NCBI GenBank assembly: GCA_964223495.1
Contig: CAXQGL010000072.1
Location: 1 to 24,352, forward strand
Direction of reading: 5' to 3'
Length of the DNA stretch: 24,352 bases
From: UBA8752 sp964223495
GTDB taxonomy: Bacteria > Bacteroidota > Bacteroidia > Flavobacteriales_D > Sanyastnellaceae
Position numbers and translations under genes: made by a program. Positions within the stretch are counted from its first letter, which is position 1. Every line of letters starts with the position of its first letter. Below, one piece after another: positions 7,348-13,869 of this stretch. The notes beneath the pieces are model-generated. The model did not search any database. It worked only from the letters and a program-made list of their open reading frames with translations, and was not told the origin of the DNA.

Positions 7348-8364
7348 TCATCCTTTCCCGAGGAGCTCAGCATAGAGCTCGGCATGTTTCAGGGCAGCCT
7401 GGGTTGCCGAGAACCGCTCCGCATTGGCCAGGCCTTTCGCGACGAGGTCGGCCTTGTGACGGGGATTGTGGATGACGGTTTCCACCGCTTTTCGGATGGC
7501 GTCGATGTCGGTCGGATCCACGAGGACAGCGCCTTCGCCAGCAGTATCGTCCATGGGGGCCAGGTCGCTCGTGATCACGGGAACTCCAATGGTCTGCGCC
7601 TCGATGATGGGCATGCCGAACCCTTCCAGTGTCGAACAGAACAGCAGCATGTCTGCCGCCACGTATTCCATCTGGATTTCCTCTTCGCTGAGTCTCGAGG
7701 CATGGCTGTAATCGATGGCGTGCTGATGCAACATGGCATGCTGTTCTTCCGAGGGCTCACCAATGATGCGCAGGTGGATGTCGAGGCCTTGGAGGGCTGA
7801 GGCATGTCGATCGAGGTTCTTGTTGTCCGCAAGTCCGATGTGCAGGATCCTGGGGCGTTCGTTGGCCGGCATGGACTTCCGCGCCCGGTAGGTGGGGGAG
7901 ATCACACTGGGGATGACTGCGATGCGTTCTGCCGGGTATGAAGTCCGGCTCAGAATGTCCTGCTTGGTCCGTTCTGAAACGGCGATGATGCGGTCGCAGG
8001 AACGCACCGGCCAATCGAGCCAGAATTTCTTCTTGACCCAACGGGCCAGGGCATTGCCCTCGTCCAACATGCCCAGATCATGGATGGTCAGGACCACAGG
8101 ACGCCGGTCCGATCGGATGGCTGCGAAGTGGATGTCGCCCGTGATGTGTGCCACATCATGCGGCAATGCCTTCATCTCTTTCCAGATGTGCCATCGGTCC
8201 ATCAGTCCTGCAGTGAATCTGCTGGCAACGTGAATGTCTGGAACGGGATGGGACTCCGGCCATGCTTCGTGCATGGTCCTATAGGATGTCTCGATGCTGA
8301 AGTTCCCCAGACTGCGGGGCTTCCGCATGACCCATGTAATGGATGGGGGCTTGGTAGGGGACAT
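7348..8364 (-). CDS. Glycosyltransferase family 4 (GT-B, RfaB/GPGTF type)
   Basis: A 338-residue retaining GT-B glycosyltransferase that transfers a sugar from a nucleotide-sugar donor. The C-terminal Rossmann domain has the classic donor-site E-x7-E motif at E247-E255 (STLEGFGMPIIEA), followed by GVPVITSDL and GEGAVLVDPTD. The middle contains TIHDLGML and DRIIAVSERTKQDIL, standard for GT4 enzymes with the N-terminal acceptor domain. There are no membrane segments, so it is probably cytoplasmic or peripheral. It stands alone rather than in a polysaccharide cluster, so donor and acceptor cannot be guessed. Its stop directly abuts that of the TlpA-like gene. Start ATG 8364 lies 5 nt after a TATTTTCG box; ATG 8331 (MRKPRSLG...) is a less likely alternative. 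Confidence 0.9.
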   Translation of the reverse strand: MSPTKPPSITWVMRKPRSLGNFSIETSYRTMHEAWPESHPVPDIHVASRFTAGLMDRWHIWKEMKALPHDVAHITGDIHFAAIRSDRRPVVLTIHDLGMLDEGNALARWVKKKFWLDWPVRSCDRIIAVSERTKQDILSRTSYPAERIAVIPSVISPTYRARKSMPANERPRILHIGLADNKNLDRHASALQGLDIHLRIIGEPSEEQHAMLHQHAIDYSHASRLSEEEIQMEYVAADMLLFCSTLEGFGMPIIEAQTIGVPVITSDLAPMDDTAGEGAVLVDPTDIDAIRKAVETVIHNPRHKADLVAKGLANAERFSATQAALKHAELYAELLGKG

Positions 8365-8369
8365 CGCTT

Positions 8370-8377
8370 CGAAAATA
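8370..8377 (-). promoter_or_regulatory. Candidate -7 box (TATTTTCG) for the glycosyltransferase gene
   Basis: On the minus strand TATTTTCG matches five of six fixed TAnnTTTG bases and ends 5 nt before ATG 8364. No clear -33 element at 19-21 nt. Confidence 0.35.
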
Positions 8378-8428
8378 CGACCCCTCGGATTGGAAGGTTA
8401 CCGCATGCCGCCAAAAGCCGCCGGTGGA

Positions 8429-9667
8429 TCAGGCGTGGCGGAGGGCGTCGATGGGGTCGAGTTGGGCGGCCTTGCGCGCCGGGTAGTAACCGCTGCCGAG
8501 GCTGACGGCCCCGCTGAGGCCCAGGGCGATGGCGACCCACCCCCAAGGGAGGGCGAACGGCGCCTCAAGGTACCCGGCGACCACATTGCCCACCCCGATG
8601 CCGAGGAAGACGCCGAAAATGCCGCCGAGCAGCCCGATGATGACCACTTCCACGAGGAATTGGGCGCGGATGGTCTTCGCTGATGCGCCGAGCGCCTTGC
8701 GCAGCCCGATTTCACGGGTGCGTTCGGTTACCGTCACGAGCATGATGTTGGTCAGACCGATGGAGGAGCCCAGCAGGGTGATGAGCCCTAGGAATAGGGC
8801 GGCGAGCGTAACGCTGCCGAGGCTTTCGTTGAATTGGGCGATGAGGGCATCGGAGCGCCGGATGCGGAAGCTGTCCGGCTCGCCGGGAAGGTCGCCTCGG
8901 ATGGCCCGCATCTCGCCCATGACAGTTTGGGACAACGCATCGATGGCCTCCGGGTCCGGAGCCCTGACCTGCACAGAATAACTCGTGCGACGGCCGCTGA
9001 ACCGCGCCCGGATTTCCTCCACGGGAATGATGGCCTGGTTGTTCTGGGACATGCCGAAAGAGGTGGCCTGTGATTCCAACACGCCGATGATGCGGTAACG
9101 CCTGTTCCGGATCCGGATGTTGCGGTCAATGGGGTCCTCGGAAGGTTCGAAAAGCTTGTCCACGACGTCCTGTCCCACGATGACGAGGGGGGAATTCCGC
9201 CGAATTTCCTCGGCCGTGAAGTTGCGGCCCGAGCTCAAGGAATACGAGCTCATGGGCAGAAAGCCCTCATCGCCTCCGACCACCTGGACATTGGGATCCG
9301 TTTCCTTGCTGCCCGTGGACAAGCGGCCCATCATGGTGCCCCTCGCCGATATGGCCGTCTCGGCCTGGCCCGCCATGGCCTTCTTCAATGCCATGGCCTG
9401 CTTGAACTCCAGGGGCTCCGTGTCACCGAGCCGCCGTCCCCCGAATGCGCCGCTTTCGGTCTTCTGGCTGATTTGCAGCGTGCCGGCTCCCAGTCCGATG
9501 AATTGATCGAGCAGGCTGGTTCTCAAGGCTTCCGTGGCTGTGATCATGGACATGAGGGCCATGATGCCGGTGCCAATGATGGTGATGGTGAGCAGGGTGC
9601 GCAGCCATTGGGCCCGTATGGACCGCAAGGCGACCGTCGCCTGTTCCTTCAGCACCGTCAACGTCAT
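8429..9667 (-). CDS. ABC transporter permease, MacB/FtsX family
   Basis: A 412-residue permease of the MacB-type (type VII) ABC superfamily. It has one N-terminal membrane helix (about residues 23-45, LLTITIIGTGIMALMSMI), a periplasmic MacB_PCD-like domain of roughly 230 residues, and three C-terminal helices (about 285-310, 335-360 and 375-395). Between the C-terminal helices sits ERTREIGLRKALGAS, the conserved cytoplasmic coupling segment of the family. The C-terminus ARKAAQLDPIDALRHA is also family-typical. These proteins transmit ATPase movement to the periplasm to expel substrates or drive envelope processes. No MacB ATPase or membrane-fusion partner is adjacent, so the partner must be encoded elsewhere. 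It is divergent from aconitase. ATG 9667 is preceded by a perfect TAGCTTTG box 4 nt upstream. Confidence 0.93.
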   Translation of the reverse strand: MTLTVLKEQATVALRSIRAQWLRTLLTITIIGTGIMALMSMITATEALRTSLLDQFIGLGAGTLQISQKTESGAFGGRRLGDTEPLEFKQAMALKKAMAGQAETAISARGTMMGRLSTGSKETDPNVQVVGGDEGFLPMSSYSLSSGRNFTAEEIRRNSPLVIVGQDVVDKLFEPSEDPIDRNIRIRNRRYRIIGVLESQATSFGMSQNNQAIIPVEEIRARFSGRRTSYSVQVRAPDPEAIDALSQTVMGEMRAIRGDLPGEPDSFRIRRSDALIAQFNESLGSVTLAALFLGLITLLGSSIGLTNIMLVTVTERTREIGLRKALGASAKTIRAQFLVEVVIIGLLGGIFGVFLGIGVGNVVAGYLEAPFALPWGWVAIALGLSGAVSLGSGYYPARKAAQLDPIDALRHA

Positions 9668-9671
9668 GGTT

Positions 9672-9679
9672 CAAAGCTA
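9672..9679 (-). promoter_or_regulatory. Candidate -7 box (TAGCTTTG) for the MacB-type permease
   Basis: On the minus strand TAGCTTTG matches all six fixed TAnnTTTG bases and ends 4 nt before ATG 9667. A TTG occurs 24 nt upstream, longer than the usual spacing, so the -33 element is doubtful. Confidence 0.45.
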
Positions 9680-9689
9680 CGTGCACGCG

Positions 9690-9697
9690 TATCTTCG
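9690..9697 (+). promoter_or_regulatory. Candidate -7 box (TATCTTCG) for aconitase
   Basis: TATCTTCG is identical to the box upstream of ppk1 and lies 27 nt before ATG 9725, giving a leader of about 20 nt. It is back-to-back with the permease box, with the 10 nt between them containing the palindrome GTGCAC. Confidence 0.4.
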
Positions 9698-9724
9698 CCG
9701 CCGCAACCGCCACACAAAACCGAG

Positions 9725-11983
9725 ATGTTTGATTTGGAGATGATCCGCGCCGTTTACGAGCGTTTTCCCGCCCGAGTCGCCGCTGCACGGCAGGCCACGG
9801 GCAAGGCATTGACCCTGGCCGAGAAAATCCTCTACACCCACCTGTGGGATGGAGCGGCCACCACCGCCTTCAATCGCGGGGCCGACTATGTGGACTTTGC
9901 ACCGGACCGCGTCGCCATGCAGGACGCTACTGCCCAGATGGCCCTGCTGCAGTTCATGCAGGCCGGAAAGGCGAAGACCGCGGTGCCTTCCACCGTGCAT
10001 TGCGACCACCTGATCCAGGCCAAGGTCGGAGCGGATACGGACCTGCAGGAGGCCATCAACCGCAACAACGAGGTCTACAATTTCCTGGAGTCCGTGTCCG
10101 ACAAGTACGGCATTGGTTTCTGGAAGCCCGGCGCCGGAATCATCCACCAGGTGGTGCTCGAGAACTACGCCTTCCCGGGTGGCATGATGATCGGTACCGA
10201 CAGCCACACCGTGAATGCTGGAGGTCTGGGCATGGTCGCCATCGGTGTGGGCGGTGCCGACGCCGTGGACGTCATGGCCGGCATGCCGTGGGAGCTCAAG
10301 TTTCCCAAATTGATCGGTGTGAAGCTGACGGGTAAGATGAGCGGCTGGACCAGCCCCAAGGACGTCATCCTCAAGGTGGCGGGCATCCTGACCGTGAAGG
10401 GCGGAACCGGTTGCATCGTGGAGTACTTCGGTGAGGGTGCGGATGCCATGAGCTGCACCGGCAAGGGCACCATCTGCAACATGGGCGCGGAAATCGGAGC
10501 GACCACCTCTACTTTCGGTTATGACGCGAGCATGTCCCGCTATCTGCGGGCCACCGGCCGCGCGGATGTGGCGGAGCTGGCGGACGGCATCGCCGAGCAC
10601 CTCACGGGTGATGCCGAGGTCTACGCCAATCCCGAGCAGTTCTTCGACCAGGTGATCGAGATTGACCTGAGCACCCTCGAGCCGCACCTCAACGGTCCAT
10701 TCAGTCCCGACCTGGCCACGCCGGTCAGCAAGATGGCCGAGCTGTGCGCAGAGAAAGGATATCCTACCCAAATCGAGTACGGACTCATCGGGTCCTGCAC
10801 CAATTCAAGCTATGAGGACATCACCCGGAGCGCCTCACTCGCCGCCGCCGCCGTCGAGGCTGGCGTGGAGAGCAAGGGCAAGCTGACGATCACCCCGGGG
10901 TCCGAGCTCGTGCGCTACACCCTCGAGCGGGATGGCGTTCTCGACACCTTCGACAAGATGGGTGCTGACGTCTTCGCCAATGCCTGCGGCCCATGCATCG
11001 GGCAATGGGCCCGCAGCGGTGCCGAGAAGAAGGAGAAGAACAGCATCGTCCACAGCTTCAACCGGAACTTTGCAAAGCGCGCTGACGGCAACCCGAATAC
11101 CCATGCCTTCGTGGGTTCGCCGGAGGTCGTGACCGCCATTGCCCTTGCCGGTGATTTGACCTTCAACCCGATGACCGACACCCTCGAGGGCGCCAATGGC
11201 CCGGTGAAACTGCCGGAGCCCACGGGCTACGAGCTCCCGGAAAAGGGCTTTGATGTGGAGGACGCCGGATACCTGGCGCCGGCTGAAGATGGCAGTGGTG
11301 TTCAAGTCGTCGTCAAGGACGACAGCGAGCGCTTGCAGCTGTTGACCCCCTTCGCACCGTGGGACGGAGAGAACCTGACGGGCATGCGTCTTCTGATCAA
11401 GGCGGAAGGCAAGTGTACCACCGACCACATCTCCATGGCCGGCCCGTGGTTGCGCTTCCGCGGTCACCTCGACAACATCGCCAACAACACGCTCACCGGT
11501 GCCGTCAATGCGTTCGGTGGGGCTACCAATGCCGTTGTGAACCAGCTTGACGGCAGCACAGGAGAGGTGCCGGCCGTGGCCCGTGCCTACAAGGCAGCGG
11601 GTGTACCGACCCTCGTGGTGGGCGACTCGAACTACGGTGAAGGCAGCTCCCGTGAGCACGCCGCCATGCAGCCGCGCCATCTGGGCGTCCGTGTCGTGCT
11701 GGTGAAGTCTTTTGCCCGCATCCACGAAACCAACCTCAAGAAGCAGGGGATGCTCGGATTGACCTTCGCCAACGAGGCTGACTATGACCTCATCCGCGAG
11801 GACGACAGCTTCGATATGGTGGACCTCAAGGACTTCGCTCCGGGCAAGCCGCTGACCATTGTGGCCAGGCACGCGGATGGCAGCGAGGACACCATCGTCT
11901 GCAACCATACCTACAACGCACAGCAGATCGACTGGTTCCGTGCGGGGTCGGCCTTGAACCTCATCAAGCAGCAGAACGGATGA
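9725..11983 (+). CDS. Aconitate hydratase (mitochondrial-type aconitase)
   Basis: A 752-residue [4Fe-4S] aconitase that interconverts citrate and isocitrate in the TCA cycle. The cluster ligands are C358 (GSCTNSS), C421 and C424 (ACGPCIGQW), the same numbers as the mature pig mitochondrial enzyme. Other family blocks are GTDSHTVNAGGLGMVAIGVG, the swivel-domain GDSNYGEGSSREHAA and SFARIHETNLKKQG. Length and motifs place it with the mitochondrial-type enzymes rather than the ~900-residue AcnA/IRP or AcnB forms. The frame is open well upstream, but ATG 9725 (MFDLEMIRAVYERF) is the sensible start because earlier codons would run through the divergent permease. The stop overlaps the next gene's ATG in ATGA. 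Coupling to two outer-membrane-like proteins is unusual and may only reflect a shared transcript. Confidence 0.97.
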   Translation: MFDLEMIRAVYERFPARVAAARQATGKALTLAEKILYTHLWDGAATTAFNRGADYVDFAPDRVAMQDATAQMALLQFMQAGKAKTAVPSTVHCDHLIQAKVGADTDLQEAINRNNEVYNFLESVSDKYGIGFWKPGAGIIHQVVLENYAFPGGMMIGTDSHTVNAGGLGMVAIGVGGADAVDVMAGMPWELKFPKLIGVKLTGKMSGWTSPKDVILKVAGILTVKGGTGCIVEYFGEGADAMSCTGKGTICNMGAEIGATTSTFGYDASMSRYLRATGRADVAELADGIAEHLTGDAEVYANPEQFFDQVIEIDLSTLEPHLNGPFSPDLATPVSKMAELCAEKGYPTQIEYGLIGSCTNSSYEDITRSASLAAAAVEAGVESKGKLTITPGSELVRYTLERDGVLDTFDKMGADVFANACGPCIGQWARSGAEKKEKNSIVHSFNRNFAKRADGNPNTHAFVGSPEVVTAIALAGDLTFNPMTDTLEGANGPVKLPEPTGYELPEKGFDVEDAGYLAPAEDGSGVQVVVKDDSERLQLLTPFAPWDGENLTGMRLLIKAEGKCTTDHISMAGPWLRFRGHLDNIANNTLTGAVNAFGGATNAVVNQLDGSTGEVPAVARAYKAAGVPTLVVGDSNYGEGSSREHAAMQPRHLGVRVVLVKSFARIHETNLKKQGMLGLTFANEADYDLIREDDSFDMVDLKDFAPGKPLTIVARHADGSEDTIVCNHTYNAQQIDWFRAGSALNLIKQQNG

Positions 11984-12561
11984 CGCGTTTGCTACTCATG
12001 GCGGCGCTGTGCATTGGAATCACAGCTCAAGCCCAGGAAGGAACAGGGGTGATCAAGACCAATCCATTCGGTTGGTTTGCCGGACAATACCAGTTCGGAT
12101 ATGAGCATTTTCTTTCGGAAAAGGCCTCCGTGCAGTTGTTGCCCGGCGGCATCTATTCCGTGGGTACCGTGAGCATCAATGACAGCATTGCCGGGTTCTT
12201 TGCGGACTACACCGCCACCCGGACTGGATTCATTGTGGTCCCTGAGTTCCGTTATTATCTCGGCGATGTGGCTCCGGACGGCCTTTACGTGGCGCCTTTC
12301 GGACGCTTCCGATCGGTCAGTACCACGGTGGATGAGGATGCGCAGAGCACGAAGACGCGGCGTTCAATTGGTGGCGGCTTCGTGCTGGGATTCCAGTATC
12401 AATTGGCCAATGGCCTTACGGGCGAGTTGTTCCTCGGCCCTCAGTTCAAATCCACTGAGACCACCTACACCGGGGCCTACGAACAGTACGATGATTTCGG
12501 GTTCGACGATGCCGACGATACGGGTATCCGCTTCGGTCTGACCATTGGATTCGGTTTGTGA
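11980..12561 (+). CDS. Exported outer-membrane beta-barrel-like protein, paralogue 1
   Basis: A 193-residue secreted protein with a signal peptide (MTRLLLMAALCIGITAQAQ, cleavage after residue 17-19). The mature part alternates hydrophobic and polar residues with many Tyr/Phe and Gly, and ends in GIRFGLTIGFGL, a typical outer-membrane beta-strand terminus. It resembles DUF3575-type Bacteroidota proteins, though that assignment is tentative. It begins with the block VIKTNPFGWFAGQYQFGYEH, which recurs in the next gene. The ATG overlaps the aconitase stop by four bases, so it is translated from the aconitase mRNA. Function is unknown; a small eight-stranded barrel is the simplest structural guess. 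Confidence 0.8.
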   Translation: MTRLLLMAALCIGITAQAQEGTGVIKTNPFGWFAGQYQFGYEHFLSEKASVQLLPGGIYSVGTVSINDSIAGFFADYTATRTGFIVVPEFRYYLGDVAPDGLYVAPFGRFRSVSTTVDEDAQSTKTRRSIGGGFVLGFQYQLANGLTGELFLGPQFKSTETTYTGAYEQYDDFGFDDADDTGIRFGLTIGFGL

Positions 12562-12568
12562 CCTCGGG

Positions 12569-13183
12569 ATGAAAAGAAGGCTGTCCCCGGTATCCCGTTT
12601 CTCCTGGTGCCGTTGCTCTTGCGTCTTCCTGTTTGCCTTGTTGTCGACGGCAGGGTTGGCCCAGGAGCGCGGCCGGGTGATGAAGTCCAATCCGTTCGGT
12701 CTGTTTGCCGGTCAGTTCCAGATTGGTTGTGAGCAATGGCAAGGTGGAACGGTATCCATGCAATTGATGGCAGGGTATGTCCGCTCGAACCTGGAGTTGA
12801 ATACTTCCGACCTCGAGAGCCTTCTTGGGGTCAGCACCTCACTGAATTCGGTGGATTGGGAAGGCTTCGTGGTCCAGCCCGAAATGAGGCGGTACCTCTC
12901 TGCACAGCCGGGAAGGGGCATTTACTTGGGGGCGTTTGCCCGTGTGCGTGCCATTCGCCGCATCATGGTGACCAACTTCACCGGCATCCAGCGCAGGACT
13001 GCGGTAGGGGCAGGCATGGTCCTTGGGGGGCAATTCAACATGACCGAGCGTCTAATCGGCGATCTCTTCATTGGTCCTCAATTGAAGTCCATCACCACCA
13101 ACTATGGTGATCACTTCGCTTATGGCGAAGCGGACTGGTTGCCCGGTATCCGATTCGGAATGTCGATCGGATGGCGGCTTTGA
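12569..13183 (+). CDS. Exported outer-membrane beta-barrel-like protein, paralogue 2
   Basis: A 204-residue protein starting at ATG 12569 (MKRRLSPVSRF...), chosen because a basic N-region and hydrophobic core (CVFLFALLSTAGLAQ) then form a proper signal peptide; an in-frame ATG at 12545 would overlap the previous gene and spoil it. The mature part opens with VMKSNPFGLFAGQFQIGCEQ, clearly paralogous to the previous protein, and shares the later blocks VxPExRxYL and GxxLGxQ(F/Y). The C-terminus GIRFGMSIGWRL again looks like a final barrel strand. It begins 7 nt after the previous stop. A small perfect hairpin at 13114-13130 lies within the coding sequence. Tandem duplication is clear; function is unknown. 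Confidence 0.8.
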   Translation: MKRRLSPVSRFSWCRCSCVFLFALLSTAGLAQERGRVMKSNPFGLFAGQFQIGCEQWQGGTVSMQLMAGYVRSNLELNTSDLESLLGVSTSLNSVDWEGFVVQPEMRRYLSAQPGRGIYLGAFARVRAIRRIMVTNFTGIQRRTAVGAGMVLGGQFNMTERLIGDLFIGPQLKSITTNYGDHFAYGEADWLPGIRFGMSIGWRL

Positions 13184-13848
13184 ATGCTGGTGGATCCCAC
13201 GGGGATGGAAAGTCAACAGTGGATTGTGCTGGTGTTCCATTGACGTTGCTTCCGGACGGTGCCGTGTATTGGAGTGATGCCGGGACATTGTGGTTGAGCG
13301 ACCTGCACCTCGGCAAGGCGGCCCATTTCCGCAAGCACGGGGTGCCCATCGGTTCTGAATCGACCTTGTCCACCCTGCATCGGTTGCGGGAGCAGATTCT
13401 GCATCATCGGCCGGTAAGGGTGCTTCTGCTTGGAGACCTCTTCCATAGCGACATCAATCGGGAGTGGGTCCCCTTTGCCGGTTTGTGTGGGGAGTTTTCG
13501 GGCATTGAATGGGTGCTGGTTCGGGGCAATCATGACATGATTCCATCCGCATTGCTCTCGGAGTCCGGCATTGCTCAAGTCGATCGGCTGGATGACGGAG
13601 GATTTACCTTCACCCATGATCCTGCCGACCTCGCCGCAGATTTCGGATACCACGTCTGTGGTCACGTCCATCCCGGCATTCGGTTGCGTGGTGCGGGGCG
13701 TCAATCCCTGCGGGTGCGGTGCTTCCATTTTTCCGATCGGCAGGCTGTGATGCCCGCCTACGGGGCATTCACGGGAATGCACGCCATCCAGCCGGTCAAG
13801 TCCGACCGGGTCTTCGCACTGACGGATCAGGCGGTCATCGAGGTTTGA
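13171..13848 (+). CDS. pdeM: PdeM-type metallophosphoesterase (ligase-associated DNA repair nuclease)
   Basis: A 225-residue calcineurin-like metallophosphoesterase with the full metal-site series: LSDLHLGKAAHFR, GDLFHS, VRGNHD, FTHDP and CGHVHP. The downstream block RGAGRQSLRVRCFHF ... LPAYGAFTG-like (here MPAYGAFTGMH) is specific to the PdeM family, known as ligase-associated DNA damage response endonuclease. Family knowledge: PdeM is usually encoded with an Lhr-type helicase, an ATP-dependent ligase and the nuclease-like protein Exo. None of these is in this window, so this copy is separated from its partners, at least locally. The ATG at 13171 overlaps the upstream gene by 13 nt, suggesting co-translation; the first ~20 residues are not conserved-looking, so a later start is possible. 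Confidence 0.9.
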   Translation: MAALNAGGSHGDGKSTVDCAGVPLTLLPDGAVYWSDAGTLWLSDLHLGKAAHFRKHGVPIGSESTLSTLHRLREQILHHRPVRVLLLGDLFHSDINREWVPFAGLCGEFSGIEWVLVRGNHDMIPSALLSESGIAQVDRLDDGGFTFTHDPADLAADFGYHVCGHVHPGIRLRGAGRQSLRVRCFHFSDRQAVMPAYGAFTGMHAIQPVKSDRVFALTDQAVIEV

Positions 13849-13869
13849 TGGTCAGGAGAGGGGCGAGCC

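Noticed and set aside
9473..9724. N-terminal extension of the aconitase frame
   Set aside because: It overlaps the divergent permease and lacks similarity to aconitase; ATG 9725 gives cluster-cysteine numbering matching the characterised enzyme.
9677..11908. Two long minus-strand open frames opposite aconitase
   Set aside because: Aconitase is complete with all cluster cysteines; the antisense products are His/Gly/Val-rich with no recognisable features.
13114..13130. Perfect 6-bp stem, 5-nt loop hairpin (CTTCGC...GCGAAG) as a terminator
   Set aside because: It is inside the second barrel-like gene, has no T-tract, and coding continues through it into pdeM.
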